From the NCBI GenBank assembly GCA_016191845.1, contig JACPVF010000003.1:124001-188000 (forward strand): DNA of 64,000 nt, written 5' to 3'. A program made the position numbers and the translations under genes. Numbering within the stretch: the stretch's first letter is position 1; every line of letters starts with the position of its first letter. The notes beneath the pieces were generated by a model. It searched no databases and was not told the origin of the DNA. It saw only the letters and a program-made list of their open reading frames with translations. Of the stretch, positions 31,433-40,666 are shown piece by piece. The DNA is from Chloroflexota bacterium. GTDB lineage: Bacteria; Chloroflexota; Anaerolineae; Anaerolineales; Villigracilaceae.

Positions 31433-32350
31433 ATGACAACCTTCACCCCATCTTCTGAAATCGCGCGGGCACTGAAGCTTGCGCTCCCTATTGTCGCCCT
31501 CGAATCGACCGTCGTCACACACGGGCTGCCGCATCCAGAAAACCTTCACCTGGCGCGGGACATGGAGTCCGCCGTCCAGGAGGAGGGCGCCATTCCCGCC
31601 ACCATCGCCATCCTCAACGGGCAGGTCCGTGTGGGGTTGACCCAGGCCGAGGTCGAGGAACTGTCGAAAGCCAAGGCCATCAAGGTCAGCCGCCGCGACT
31701 TCGCCACCGCCATCGTCAAGAAGACGCACGGCGGCACGACTGTGGCAGGTACCATGCTCGTGGCGCAGCAGGCGGGCATCCAGGTCTTTGCCACGGGCGG
31801 GATCGGCGGAGTCCATCGCGAAGCCCCGTTCGACATCTCCACCGACCTGCAGTCCCTGGCCGACACGCCCATGATCGTGGTTTGTGCGGGCGCAAAGGCC
31901 ATCCTCGACCTGCCCGCCACGTTGGAATACCTCGAAACGATGGGCGTGCCCGTGGTCGGCTACCAGACCGAGGAGTTCCCCGCCTTCTACTCGCGCGAGA
32001 GCGGACTCAAGGTCAGCGTGAAATTGGATTCCCCCGAGGAGATCGCCGCTTTCGCCAAAGCGCACTGGAGCATGGGATTGAAAAGCGCCGTGCTTGTCAC
32101 CAACCCCATCCCCAAGTTGACGGCCATCCCCAAAAAAGAGATGGACCCGGTCATCGAAAAAGCTTCAGAGGAGGCCAAGCAAAAGGGCGTCCACGGTCAG
32201 GCCCTGACCCCCTTCCTGCTCCAGCGCATCAACGAGTTGACCGACGGGAGATCCTTGCAGGCGAATCTGTCGCTGCTGTTGAACAATGCGCGGCTGGCGG
32301 CACAGATCGCCCGCGTGTTGGCCTTACAGGCACGGACGCGCACCGTATAA
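31433..32350 (+). CDS. psuG: Pseudouridine-5'-phosphate glycosidase
   Basis: Cleaves pseudouridine 5'-phosphate to uracil and ribose 5-phosphate, part of pseudouridine salvage. Characteristic blocks: VALESTVVTHGLPHPENL near the N-terminus, GGTTVAGTML (catalytic Lys is just upstream in VKKTHGG), FATGGIGGVHR, and GVPVVGYQTEEFPAFY. Length 305 is standard. No psuK kinase is adjacent. A strong terminator follows. Confidence 0.96.
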   Translation: MTTFTPSSEIARALKLALPIVALESTVVTHGLPHPENLHLARDMESAVQEEGAIPATIAILNGQVRVGLTQAEVEELSKAKAIKVSRRDFATAIVKKTHGGTTVAGTMLVAQQAGIQVFATGGIGGVHREAPFDISTDLQSLADTPMIVVCAGAKAILDLPATLEYLETMGVPVVGYQTEEFPAFYSRESGLKVSVKLDSPEEIAAFAKAHWSMGLKSAVLVTNPIPKLTAIPKKEMDPVIEKASEEAKQKGVHGQALTPFLLQRINELTDGRSLQANLSLLLNNARLAAQIARVLALQARTRTV

Positions 32351-32365
32351 CGGTACACAAAAAGC

Positions 32366-32398
32366 AACGGGCGGGACCTTGGGTCCCGCCCGTTTTTT
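32366..32398 (+). terminator. Intrinsic terminator after psuG
   Basis: AACGGGCGGGACC pairs with GGTCCCGCCCGTT around TTG, followed by TTTT. It is symmetric enough to serve the converging thioesterase gene as well. Confidence 0.93.
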
Positions 32399-32888
32399 AT
32401 CCCTGATCCTTTATCAAGTCTTCGACCAGCTGATCTGGCACCTGCACAGCGATGACCTCTCCGCGCACGGTGACAATGTCGCCTGCCATCAGCCGCTCCT
32501 CGACCACCACCTTGCGGCCCTTGATCTCCTTGGCCGTGGCGCGGATCACCAGTTCGATGCCCAGCGGAGTGGGCTTGAGGAAATCCACCTTCAGCGAGGC
32601 GGTCAGGTAACGCAGGGCGGGCAGGCTGTCCATGGGGCGATTCTCGGCGCGATAGGCCACCGCCGAAGCCGTGCCCGTGCCGTGGCAGTCGATCAGCGAG
32701 GCCAGCAGCCCGCCGTAGACGTAGCCAGGGATGGCGATGTGATATGGCTTGGGCGTGAAGCGTGCCACCACCTCGTCGCCTTCCCAGTAACTTTCGATGT
32801 GAAGGCCAAATTCGTTCATACGGCCGCAGCCGTAGCAGTGTGCAAGCGCATCGGGATAGTAATACTGGGAGGGGAACTGGTCAGTCAT
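32397..32888 (-). CDS. PaaI-type hotdog thioesterase
   Basis: Single hotdog-domain protein of 163 residues. CYGCGRMNEFGLHI near residue 18 and GYVYGGLLASLIDCHGTGTA (active-site helix with conserved Gly-Gly and Asp) match the PaaI/YbaW-like acyl-CoA thioesterases. The CxxC near the N-terminus is common in this subgroup. Its stop lies inside the shared terminator region. Substrate unknown. Confidence 0.88.
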   Translation of the reverse strand: MTDQFPSQYYYPDALAHCYGCGRMNEFGLHIESYWEGDEVVARFTPKPYHIAIPGYVYGGLLASLIDCHGTGTASAVAYRAENRPMDSLPALRYLTASLKVDFLKPTPLGIELVIRATAKEIKGRKVVVEERLMAGDIVTVRGEVIAVQVPDQLVEDLIKDQG

Positions 32889-32898
32889 GGAGAATCAC

Positions 32899-33768
32899 CT
32901 ATGGGGTCGAAGTAGGATTGGGCGTACGAGAAGAGGTTGCAGTGGAGACAGGGATCTCCGTCAAGGTCGGGACCTTGGTGGGGGTCGGAGAAAGAGTCGG
33001 CGAAGGCGTTGGCAGGTCACCCTGGACCAGGAACTGGTCCACCACCTTCCACTCCAGGCCGACGAAAATCTGCACCACGTAGGTGCCAGGCTGCCAGCCG
33101 CCGATGGGATCGGTGCATTCGGAGAAGCCGTAGCCGCCCGTGGTGCCATCCCACGGAAGGGTCTCATAGCAGACCAGATCGCCGTCGCGCATCCACAGCG
33201 CCGTCCACTGCGCGCCTGGGACCATCTGGTCGTAGGAATACACCGCGCAAATCGTCTTGAGCGGATTCTCGAAGACCGTGGCGGCCTCATAATTTCCCAG
33301 GTCGGCGCAGTTCTCGGTGAACTGGAGCGGGCTGAAGATGGCCGCGGGATTGGGCGTCACCTCGCTGGAGAAGAGCGCTTCGATGGCGGGCGGCAGGAAG
33401 GGCGTGGTAGTGGGCGTAAGTGTATCCGTCACCGACGGGGTGTTGGTGATGGTCGGCGAAGGCGTGATGGAAGGTGTGAGGGTGATGGTGGGCGTGAGGG
33501 TGATGGTGGGCGTCAACGTGATGGTCGGCGAGGGCGGGAAGAAGGTATAGGCCACAGGCTCGCCATAGCGGGTGAGGATGACCCCTAAAATGAACAACAG
33601 CACCCCGATGCCAATGGAACGCCAGGCCGAACCAATGCGTTGGGAGCGCAGCCGATAAAAGGTCAATTTGCGGGAGGCCATGTACGTGCGAATACCCAAC
33701 TGCACGAAGAAAAAGGCGCCCGCGGCAATGATCAGGATCGTGGCGATGATGCCAGCGCGGATGTCCAT
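32899..33768 (-). CDS. Membrane protein with Thr/Pro repeat linkers
   Basis: Protein of 289 residues. Two transmembrane helices (~residues 5-24 and 50-68) are followed by a low-complexity Thr/Pro linker (TITLTP repeats), then a compact domain of ~110 residues with four cysteines (ENCADLG, KTICAVY, DLVCYET, SECTDP), and a second Thr/Pro-rich tail. The domain end (PGTYVVQIFVGLEWKVVDQFLV) resembles an extracellular beta sandwich. The ATG at 33768 is set by a TATAAT box 7 nt upstream; the frame is open to 34065 but overlaps the divergent isopentenyl phosphate kinase gene. Confidence 0.8.
   Translation of the reverse strand: MDIRAGIIATILIIAAGAFFFVQLGIRTYMASRKLTFYRLRSQRIGSAWRSIGIGVLLFILGVILTRYGEPVAYTFFPPSPTITLTPTITLTPTITLTPSITPSPTITNTPSVTDTLTPTTTPFLPPAIEALFSSEVTPNPAAIFSPLQFTENCADLGNYEAATVFENPLKTICAVYSYDQMVPGAQWTALWMRDGDLVCYETLPWDGTTGGYGFSECTDPIGGWQPGTYVVQIFVGLEWKVVDQFLVQGDLPTPSPTLSPTPTKVPTLTEIPVSTATSSRTPNPTSTP
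33476..33529. repeat. 18-bp tandem repeat coding for a Thr/Pro linker
   Basis: Units 33476-33493 and 33494-33511 are identical; a third at 33512-33529 is diverged. On the minus strand they encode the hexapeptide TITLTP type repeat. Slippage here could change linker length. Confidence 0.75.
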
Positions 33769-33775
33769 GAGGCAA

Positions 33776-33781
33776 ATTATA
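33776..33781 (-). promoter_or_regulatory. -10 box (TATAAT) for the Thr/Pro membrane protein
   Basis: Minus-strand TATAAT followed by TTGCCTC (7 nt) and the ATG at 33768, which fits a leaderless message. Confidence 0.6.
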
Positions 33782-33838
33782 GCATGGGCAGGCGGACGCC
33801 CTGCCTCACGGGAGGTTGCGGCCTGCGCGGGGAAGTGG

Positions 33839-33844
33839 TAAAAC
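33839..33844 (+). promoter_or_regulatory. Possible weak -10 box (TAAAAC) for isopentenyl phosphate kinase
   Basis: TAAAAC, then CAACTC, then the ATG at 33851. The spacing equals that of the clear leaderless promoters, but the hexamer is weak. Confidence 0.35.
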
Positions 33845-33850
33845 CAACTC

Positions 33851-34648
33851 ATGAATGAACTCGTCCTGCTCAAACTCGGCGGCTCGCTGATCACCGACAA
33901 GACCCGCCCATATACCCCGCGCCGCAACAAACTGGCCGACCTGGCCGCGCAGATCGCTTCGGTGCGTGCGGGCGGCAGCGGGATGCGGCTGGTGCTGGGG
34001 CATGGCTCGGGTTCCTTCGGCCACACCGCAGCGAAAGAGTACGGCACGCGCGACGGCGTGCGCAAGGCAGAAGACTGGAAGGGCTTTGCCGAGGTTCACT
34101 TTCAGGCCGCACAGTTGAACCAGTTCGTGATGGAGGCGTTGCACCACGCGGGCATTTCCGCACTGGCCTTTCCGCCCTCGGGCACGGTCATTGCCAGCGA
34201 TGGGAAGGTTTCGATCTGGGACACGACGCCGATCCGCATGGCGCTCGCCAACGGGATCCTGCCCGTGGTGTACGGCGACGTGGTCTTCGACGAAGTGCGC
34301 GGCGGCACCATCCTCTCGACCGAGGACCTGTTCCAGCACCTCGCGCGTCAACTCACCCCCGAGCGGATTCTGCTGGCGGGCCTGGAGGCGGGGGTGTGGG
34401 CCGACTTCCCAGCCAGGAAACACCTGTTAAGCGGAATCAACCCGCAATCCTACGAAGATTTGAAGGCAAGCGTGGGTGCGTCGCACGGGGCCGACGTCAC
34501 CGGCGGGATGGAGTCCAAGGTCGGGCAGATGCTTGCGCTCGTCCAGGCCATCCCCGGGCTGGAGGCGGTCATCTTCTCGGCAGAGGAGCCGGGCAACCTG
34601 GCGCGCGCGCTGACGGGCGAGGCACTGGGGACCAGGATCTCGGCATGA
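33851..34648 (+). CDS. Isopentenyl phosphate kinase
   Basis: Amino-acid-kinase-fold enzyme that phosphorylates isopentenyl phosphate to isopentenyl diphosphate in the alternative mevalonate pathway. The N-terminus [15 protein letters not shown] holds the phosphate-binding Lys and Gly pair. [10 protein letters not shown] (His58) carries the His diagnostic of this kinase over other family members. [16 protein letters not shown] closes the ATP site. This archaeal-type enzyme is found in many Chloroflexota. 265 residues, normal length. It supports isoprenoid synthesis through mevalonate phosphate in this organism; the partner decarboxylase is not in the window. Confidence 0.93.
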   Translation: MNELVLLKLGGSLITDKTRPYTPRRNKLADLAAQIASVRAGGSGMRLVLGHGSGSFGHTAAKEYGTRDGVRKAEDWKGFAEVHFQAAQLNQFVMEALHHAGISALAFPPSGTVIASDGKVSIWDTTPIRMALANGILPVVYGDVVFDEVRGGTILSTEDLFQHLARQLTPERILLAGLEAGVWADFPARKHLLSGINPQSYEDLKASVGASHGADVTGGMESKVGQMLALVQAIPGLEAVIFSAEEPGNLARALTGEALGTRISA

Positions 34649-34742
34649 CAAACAACCCAGTCACGGGGGATGGAAGGCTATTGCCTTAAGGGTAAAAATC
34701 GTCCAAAATAAATCTGAATTTCCATTTCAGCGAGGAGCAAAA

Positions 34743-36734
34743 ATGGCAACAAAAGCGAAGAAGACCAAACCTGATGCTAAAAAGGTCGTGGCAAAAAAGA
34801 AGGCTGTCGTGAAACAGGCTGCGCCCAAGAAGGGCTTCCAGCCGACGAAGTTGAAGCTGCTGCGTCCTGTCCCCTCGGACATCGAGATCGCGCAGGCGGG
34901 CAAACTCAAGCCCATCACCCAGGTGGCGGAGGAACTTGGGTTGAAGCCGAACGAATTGGAATTATTCGGCCCCTACAAGGCCAAGATCAAACTGGAGGCC
35001 TACGAGCGCCTCAAGAACCGTCCCGACGGAAAGTACATCGATGTGACGGCCATCACCCCCACCCCGCTGGGCGAGGGCAAGACCACCACCACGGTGGGAC
35101 TCTCGCAGGCGCTGGGCGCGCACCTGGGGAAGAAGGTCATCACGGCCATCCGCCAGCCCTCGCAGGGGCCGACCTTCGGTATCAAGGGCGGTGCGGCAGG
35201 CGGCGGCTACTCACAGGTCATCCCGATGGAGGATTTCAACCTGCATCTGACGGGCGACATCCACGCCATCACAGCGGCGCACAACCTGGTGGCTGCTGCG
35301 CTGGACGCGCGCGTGCTGCATGAGAAACAGCAGGATGACGAGAAATTGTTCAACGCGCTGTGTCCCGCCGACAAGAAGGGCAACCGCCGCTTCTCGCCCA
35401 GCATGCTGCGCCGTCTGAAGAAACTCGGCATCGATAAGACCGATCCCAACGCCCTGACGCCCGAAGAGCGCGTCCGCTTTGCGCGCCTCGACATCGACGA
35501 GAGCACCATCACCTGGCGGCGCGTGATCGACGTCAACGACCGCTTCTTGCGCGAGGTCGAGGTTGGTCTGGGCAAGGACGAAGCGGGCTTCGAGCATCGC
35601 TCGGGCTACGACATCACCGTCGCCTCGGAGATCATGGCCGTGCTGGCGTTGACCACCTCGCTGGAGGACATGCGCGAGCGCTTCGGCCGCATGGTGGTGG
35701 CGACGAATAAACGCGGCGAGGCTGTCACCGTGGAAGACCTGGGTGCGGCAGGCGCGGTGACCGTGCTGATGAAGGACGCCATCAAGCCCAACCTGATGCA
35801 GACCCTGGAGGGTACGCCCGCCCTGGTCCATGCGGGACCGTTCGCCAACATCGCGCACGGACAGTCCTCGATCATTGCAGACAAGATCGCGCTCAAGCTG
35901 GTCGGCAAGAACGGCTACGTCGTGACGGAGTCAGGCTTCGGCGCGGACATCGGCATGGAGAAGTTCTTCGGCATCAAGTGCCGCTACAGCGGGCTGATCC
36001 CGCAGGTGGTGGTCCTGGTGGCCACCGTCCGTGCGTTGAAGATGCACGGCGGCGGGCCGAAGGTGGTGGCGGGCAAACCGCTGGCCGCCGAGTACACCGA
36101 GGAAAATCTCGACCTGCTGCGCAAGGGCCTGCCCAACATGGAGCAACACATCCAGAACGCGCTCAAGTATGGCGTGAACGTGGTGGTGGCGGTCAACTCG
36201 TTCGCCGCGGACACCCCCGCCGAGGTGGAGATCGTGCGCCAGGCGGCGCTGGCGGCAGGCGCGATGGACGCAGTCGTTTCGACACACTGGGCCGACGGCG
36301 GCAAGGGCGCGATCCAACTGGCCGAGGCGGTCATCCGCGCGGCGGAGAAGCCCAGCAGTTTCAAGCAACTATACCCGGTGGAGATGTCCATCAAGGAGAA
36401 GATCGAGACCATCGCCCGCGAGATCTACCGCGCCGATGGCGTGGACTACAGCCCCGAGGCCGAGGCGCAGATCCAGCGCTATAACCGTCTGGGCTTCGAC
36501 AACCTGCCGATCTGCATGGCCAAGACGCACCTGTCCTTCTCGACGGATGCCGCGCTCAAGGGTGCGCCAACGGGATTCCGCGTGAGTGTGCGCGAGATTC
36601 GCGCCAGTGTGGGAGCGGGCTTCCTGTACCCGATCCTGGGCGACATGCGCACCATGCCTGGCCTGCCGACGCGGCCCGTGTTCTATGATGTGGACCTGGA
36701 TCTGAAGACGGGGAAGGTAGTGGGATTGTTCTAG
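34743..36734 (+). CDS. fhs: Formate-tetrahydrofolate ligase with Lys-rich N-terminal tail
   Basis: Joins formate to tetrahydrofolate with ATP, giving 10-formyl-THF for one-carbon metabolism. Clear motifs: [20 protein letters not shown] (P-loop-like, near residue 105), [42 protein letters not shown], and [15 protein letters not shown]. At 663 residues it exceeds the usual ~560. The excess is mostly an N-terminal extension whose first ~30 residues are almost only Lys, Ala and Val, resembling a histone-like tail, plus a slightly longer middle. GAGGAG precedes the ATG. Terminator follows. Confidence 0.96.
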   Translation: MATKAKKTKPDAKKVVAKKKAVVKQAAPKKGFQPTKLKLLRPVPSDIEIAQAGKLKPITQVAEELGLKPNELELFGPYKAKIKLEAYERLKNRPDGKYIDVTAITPTPLGEGKTTTTVGLSQALGAHLGKKVITAIRQPSQGPTFGIKGGAAGGGYSQVIPMEDFNLHLTGDIHAITAAHNLVAAALDARVLHEKQQDDEKLFNALCPADKKGNRRFSPSMLRRLKKLGIDKTDPNALTPEERVRFARLDIDESTITWRRVIDVNDRFLREVEVGLGKDEAGFEHRSGYDITVASEIMAVLALTTSLEDMRERFGRMVVATNKRGEAVTVEDLGAAGAVTVLMKDAIKPNLMQTLEGTPALVHAGPFANIAHGQSSIIADKIALKLVGKNGYVVTESGFGADIGMEKFFGIKCRYSGLIPQVVVLVATVRALKMHGGGPKVVAGKPLAAEYTEENLDLLRKGLPNMEQHIQNALKYGVNVVVAVNSFAADTPAEVEIVRQAALAAGAMDAVVSTHWADGGKGAIQLAEAVIRAAEKPSSFKQLYPVEMSIKEKIETIAREIYRADGVDYSPEAEAQIQRYNRLGFDNLPICMAKTHLSFSTDAALKGAPTGFRVSVREIRASVGAGFLYPILGDMRTMPGLPTRPVFYDVDLDLKTGKVVGLF

Positions 36735-36744
36735 CAGAAAGAGG

Positions 36745-36781
36745 ATAGAAGCGGCCCGCGCGATGCGCGGGCCGCTTCTAT
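36745..36781 (+). terminator. Hairpin after fhs
   Basis: A 17-bp perfect stem: 36745-36761 with 36765-36781 around GAT, located 11 nt after the fhs stop. Its T-run is short. The rest of the 36735-37071 gap holds a degenerate direct-repeat copy (36881-36972) and a small CTCGGAT/ATCCGAG stem at 37050-37066; no gene is evident. Confidence 0.75.
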
Positions 36782-36880
36782 GTTGTACCGCCTGTCCCAT
36801 CCATGTACCGCACACGGTCACAATCGGGATGCCGCGCAATAAAATATTAACCCAAATCCGTGGCTTCGTCGCTAACATAG

Positions 36881-36972
36881 GAATACTGTCCCGTAAAGGT
36901 GTTGCGCGTGGGCAGGGGTTGGTGGTCAATCTCATCACCTGGCGCGCGTGAAGGTACCTGGCAACAAAGTGG
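36881..36972. repeat. Diverged direct repeat, copy A
   Basis: Begins GAATACTGTCCCGTAAAGGT and ends GGCAACAAAGTGG. It aligns along its length with 38305-38398 at roughly three quarters identity. The two copies enclose the AT-rich WD40 gene. The sharp GAATACTGTCCC start looks like the end of a transposable element, but no transposase is present. Confidence 0.7.
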
Positions 36973-37071
36973 ATTACAACGAACATGTACTGCCCTTCAT
37001 CTTTCCAGAGTTGATGTTAGTTTGTGAAGTTGTTATTAGATTAAGCAGTCTCGGATAAATCCGAGGCTTTA

Positions 37072-38280
37072 TTACCTGGGTACCCCCCAAAAATGAACAT
37101 TGCCTTCTGAGTCACCCCAGACTAACAAGCGGTTATCTGGGGCGAAATATAAAAATACCACATTGCCAACGTCTAACGTTGAAACCAGTTCACCCCTTTT
37201 CATACTAAAAATGCTAATACCATCTTGGGTAGCAAGGGCAAGAATATTTCCAGTTCTGTCAAAAGAAATCATATTTCCATTCTTTATAGGTCTAACAATA
37301 TAACGAGAAAATATGAGTTTCTGTAAACTCCATGTTACTAATTCCTTATCTGTTAAAGCGGCTAACCAAATATTACTTGGATCAAAAGCCAGATCACGTA
37401 AAGAGTCGAATTTACTGGGTATCGCTAGACGTGTTTCAATAATGTTTTTGTCTCCTGGAGATTGCGTTGAAATTTCACTCCCTGTATTTATATCAATATT
37501 TGCGAACATGCTGAAATCTTGGATGCTTATGCTGCCGTCGGATCGAGCGATGGCAATGTATTTTTTAGAGGGAGCAATTGCTATGCGGCTAATCGATTCA
37601 AGGTCAGGGGCGCTGTATCCACTAGGAAATCCATATTCTTTTACAACGGGTACTATTCTAATACTCTGATTATGATAAGAAATCAATAACTTTCCATTTT
37701 GTAACAGAAAGAGACCATCGATTGGGAAATCATTTACAGACTCTTCTTCAATGTTGTCGTTGCATTTAGGTGAAGCATAGCATGAGACTAAATTTCCGTA
37801 TTTCGTGCCGAAAAGCTGGTACCCTCCTTTGTCCCCAGCATCATCACCACTCTTTATAAGGCCTCCATAAGTGAAAACAAGTGAACCATCTTCATTAAAC
37901 CCTGAATATTTACGATCGGCTGCTGATAGATTAAATTCGGCTACTATTTTATTTAGTACATTGTCCCACTTAATGAGCTTGCCGTCTGAAAATAAGATTA
38001 ATAATGTTTTGTCATCAGAACTCTCTGATAACCCAACTATAACCCCATAATCTTCCTTTATGGCAATTTGGGAAATTTCTTGCAGATCTCCAATGTTATC
38101 AGTGCGCAACATCATCAAATCAGATGTAAATTCGTTTGGGTTATCTATTTGAACTTCGCTGTTGGAAATCATGAGATGGCCATGCATTAAAGTCAGTAAG
38201 AATATACCCAAGGTGGTGATACATAACGCGGCTAATATTATTAGCGTTGTTTTCGGTCGTAAGAATATTTTGTTTCTCAT
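37072..38280 (-). CDS. AT-rich membrane-anchored WD40/propeller protein
   Basis: Protein of 402 residues. An N-terminal transmembrane anchor (residues ~9-32) is followed by a WD40-like beta propeller. Recurring blades read as LILFSDGKLIKWD, RIAIAPSKKYIAIARSDGSISI, LAFDPSNIWLAALTDKELVTWS and LYFAPDNRLLVWGDSEGNVHFW. GGAG precedes the ATG. The codons are far more AT-rich than those of the flanking genes, and the gene lies between two copies of a diverged direct repeat, so recent acquisition is likely. Binding partner unknown. Confidence 0.8.
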   Translation of the reverse strand: MRNKIFLRPKTTLIILAALCITTLGIFLLTLMHGHLMISNSEVQIDNPNEFTSDLMMLRTDNIGDLQEISQIAIKEDYGVIVGLSESSDDKTLLILFSDGKLIKWDNVLNKIVAEFNLSAADRKYSGFNEDGSLVFTYGGLIKSGDDAGDKGGYQLFGTKYGNLVSCYASPKCNDNIEEESVNDFPIDGLFLLQNGKLLISYHNQSIRIVPVVKEYGFPSGYSAPDLESISRIAIAPSKKYIAIARSDGSISIQDFSMFANIDINTGSEISTQSPGDKNIIETRLAIPSKFDSLRDLAFDPSNIWLAALTDKELVTWSLQKLIFSRYIVRPIKNGNMISFDRTGNILALATQDGISIFSMKRGELVSTLDVGNVVFLYFAPDNRLLVWGDSEGNVHFWGVPR

Positions 38281-38304
38281 ATTAGTGTCTCCTGATAGTT
38301 GTCA

Positions 38305-38398
38305 GAATACTGTCCCATAAAGGTTTTGTGCATGGGCAGGGTCGGGTTGGTGATCTTCATCGTCTACCGCGTGTGAAAATCTTCTGGCAACATGGTGG
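38305..38398. repeat. Diverged direct repeat, copy B
   Basis: Begins GAATACTGTCCCATAAAGGT and ends GGCAACATGGTGG, matching copy A. It lies between the lipoprotein pseudogene and the WD40 gene, in the same orientation relative to the upstream minus-strand gene as copy A. Confidence 0.7.
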
Positions 38399-38429
38399 CC
38401 TGGACGATATACCGCTGATCCAATCATCT

Positions 38430-38972
38430 TTACGGGAGAATGGTAAAGGTTTCCTCATTCGAACGAATCGACCCGATCCAGGAAGGACTTTCCATGCCAC
38501 CAATGGTTTGGGGCGCCTCAATGTCATTTTGATAAACAGCCATGATAGTGTAAGTCTCTCCCTTTTTAAACATGTCCGCATAAAACTCATGGTAAAGCTA
38601 AATCTTCTTCCTAATTTGTTCTTCGGGCTTTATCACACTCAATGTATCCCCCAAAGGCAAATCATAGCGAGATGTATAATATTCATTATATATGAGGTTC
38701 CCGAAAGAATCGGAGATCATCAGATATACTTCGCTCATAGCTGGGGGAGCGGAAAAGGGTAGGCTAAGCAAGCAACGATGCACAAGCAAGTCTGCATCGC
38801 CCTGATTTGACAGGATAATCTGACCTTGAATATCATCAATAGAATAAACCGCTCGTGGTGTAATTTCCAAAGTTAGGGTAAGAGGATTTGTATTGCCTGG
38901 CTGCGAAGATTCCATGTTACAGGCAGTCAACAGCACCGCCCATAGAACAAACCCGATGAACAACTTGCGCAT
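38430..38972 (-). pseudogene. Lipoprotein gene interrupted by an in-frame amber codon
   Basis: The intact part (38598-38972) encodes 124 residues: signal peptide, lipobox LLTAC, then a beta-rich domain (LTLEITPRAVYSIDDIQGQI). After ...EEQIRKKI the frame meets TAG at 38598-38600. It then continues without a frame change for 55 sense codons (LYHEFYADMFKKGETYTIMA ... SNEETFTILP) to a TAA at 38430. The continuation reads as normal protein and completes the fold, so a single nonsense change broke a ~180-residue lipoprotein. Programmed readthrough is possible but has no other support. Low GC, like its neighbour. Confidence 0.8.
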
Positions 38973-39010
38973 GAAATACTTCTCCCTTCTTACTTCTCAC
39001 TTTTTTCTGT

Positions 39011-40576
39011 TTACTTCCCACTCACCCTATAGATCTGCCCATCGTCATCCTCATAGATTAACTCCAGATGAGCCAGTTCCTTTAAGTCCTCGATGGGAGC
39101 CAGGTACTTGTATTCGTTGGGTGTATACCAGATGATGTAACCCGTCTCCGCGCCAGGCCAGCCTGGGTAGGTCTCGCGCAGGATGGCGAGACGCTGGTCC
39201 TGGGGCAGATCATTGTTCACGGCGGGCAGCGGATGGATGGGTCGCTTATACTGGAACCACAGCAGGTTGACGTAGTTGGTGTAGAACGTGGCGCTCGGGT
39301 CGGCGGCGGCGAGCTGACGTCCCTTGCGCGTGACGGCCATGTCCATGAAGTGGGTGGAGTTGTAGATGTTGTAATTGCTCGGCTCGCCATTGACCAGCGC
39401 CAGGCGCAGATATTCCTGCATGGAATAGGCAGGATAGACGAACCAAACCAGCGCCACGAGCAGGATGCCTACGTGCAAGGCTTTTGGAGTTAGCAAAGGC
39501 GCGACCAGATGCTCGTAGCTTAAGAACAGGAAGATCAGAATCAGCGGGAAGATGATGATGTAATAACGGTCCGAGGTCAGATCGCGGTGGTCGATGGTGT
39601 TGACGGTATAGGCCAGCAGGAAGTAGTACACCACGGCGAAGACCAGCGCGGGCCAGACGAAACGTCCCGTCAGCGCCCTGCCCCACGCGGACCAATTCTC
39701 CCGCCGCCTGAAGTTGATCAGCGCCACGACGGCGGCCAGCGGCAGGAGCAGGGTCCACGGCTGGAGCATCAGCGGCTTGAGGCCCGGCAGATAGGGCAGG
39801 AACCAGTGCAGAACCTTGGTCAACGAGAGGCTGATGTTTTCGAGCGGCCACATCTCGTTGTATTCGCGCGGACCAAAGACCGTCTGATAGCGCAGATAGT
39901 TGTGCAGGAACAACCAGGCCACCGTCGGCAGGAAGCTCAGGATGGCGGGAGCGATCAGCTTCGGGAGTCCGCGCCAGCCGTGACGGACCAGCACCACCAG
40001 TCCGCCCACGCCGAATAGCACCACGCCCAGATAGCGCTGCAAAATGGACAGCCCCGCGATGACGAACATCCACCACAGGCTGCGGGTCGACGGCGCTTCA
40101 AGATAATCAGCGGCGACCAGGAAGAACAGGATCATGGTCGTCACGAACAGCGGGTCGGAGGCGATGTTGGCGTAGATGCGCAACATCGAGGTCGAGATGA
40201 CCGTGGCGGCGTTGATCCACAAGGCGTAGTGCAGCTTCTCGGGGAAGATACGCTCGAGCAGAAATCCCCATAACACCACATTTAACGGGAACAGGATCAG
40301 GTTCAGGGTCCAGCCCACGTGGAAGACGTCCAGCCGCGTGAGGAAACTGAGTCCCGCAAGGATCATCGGATAAAGCGGCGGCCAGTGGACGTAGGGCGCG
40401 CCGATATTGTCCACGAAACCTTTGCCTGCCAGCAGACTTTCCGCGGTGCCCAGCGCACGGACGGCATCTGAGGAGACGCCCGCGCCGAACTTCCAGGTGG
40501 TGATGAGGGTGAAGAGGAATCCAAGCAAGGCCAGTACTGCCAGCCCAATGCGGTGGGTGCGAAGGGTGATTTTCAT
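39011..40576 (-). CDS. GT39/ArnT-like membrane glycosyltransferase
   Basis: Integral membrane protein of 521 residues with about ten helices. The first periplasmic loop, FGAGVSSDAVRALGTAESLL, then APYVHWPPLYPMILAGLSF, matches the PMT/ArnT-type pattern of polyprenyl-phosphate-sugar transferases, although the classical DD is replaced by SSD. A soluble C-terminal segment (TNYVNLLWFQYKRPIHPLP, then YIIWYTPNEYKYLAP) follows. The ATG at 40576 has TATAAT nine bases upstream; a longer reading frame would run into the divergent kinase gene. Confidence 0.75.
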   Translation of the reverse strand: MKITLRTHRIGLAVLALLGFLFTLITTWKFGAGVSSDAVRALGTAESLLAGKGFVDNIGAPYVHWPPLYPMILAGLSFLTRLDVFHVGWTLNLILFPLNVVLWGFLLERIFPEKLHYALWINAATVISTSMLRIYANIASDPLFVTTMILFFLVAADYLEAPSTRSLWWMFVIAGLSILQRYLGVVLFGVGGLVVLVRHGWRGLPKLIAPAILSFLPTVAWLFLHNYLRYQTVFGPREYNEMWPLENISLSLTKVLHWFLPYLPGLKPLMLQPWTLLLPLAAVVALINFRRRENWSAWGRALTGRFVWPALVFAVVYYFLLAYTVNTIDHRDLTSDRYYIIIFPLILIFLFLSYEHLVAPLLTPKALHVGILLVALVWFVYPAYSMQEYLRLALVNGEPSNYNIYNSTHFMDMAVTRKGRQLAAADPSATFYTNYVNLLWFQYKRPIHPLPAVNNDLPQDQRLAILRETYPGWPGAETGYIIWYTPNEYKYLAPIEDLKELAHLELIYEDDDGQIYRVSGK

Positions 40577-40585
40577 ACGGTGCAA

Positions 40586-40591
40586 ATTATA
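40586..40591 (-). promoter_or_regulatory. -10 box (TATAAT) for the membrane glycosyltransferase
   Basis: Minus-strand TATAAT followed by nine bases and the ATG at 40576; a leader of only a few bases is expected. Confidence 0.5.
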
Positions 40592-40654
40592 GTTGGGTTT
40601 GCCCGCAACGCAAACGCATATCATCCTCTTACACTCTCCGTTCGCGCCCGATGA

Positions 40655-40660
40655 TAAAAT
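40655..40660 (+). promoter_or_regulatory. -10 box (TAAAAT) for leaderless kinase gene
   Basis: TAAAAT, then AATCGC, then the ATG at 40667. Same 6-nt spacing as the other leaderless genes. Confidence 0.55.
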
Positions 40661-40666
40661 AATCGC

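Noticed and set aside
36735-37071. A small gene in the gap after fhs
   Set aside because: The only open frames are short, lack a ribosome-binding site and cross the fhs terminator and the direct repeat.
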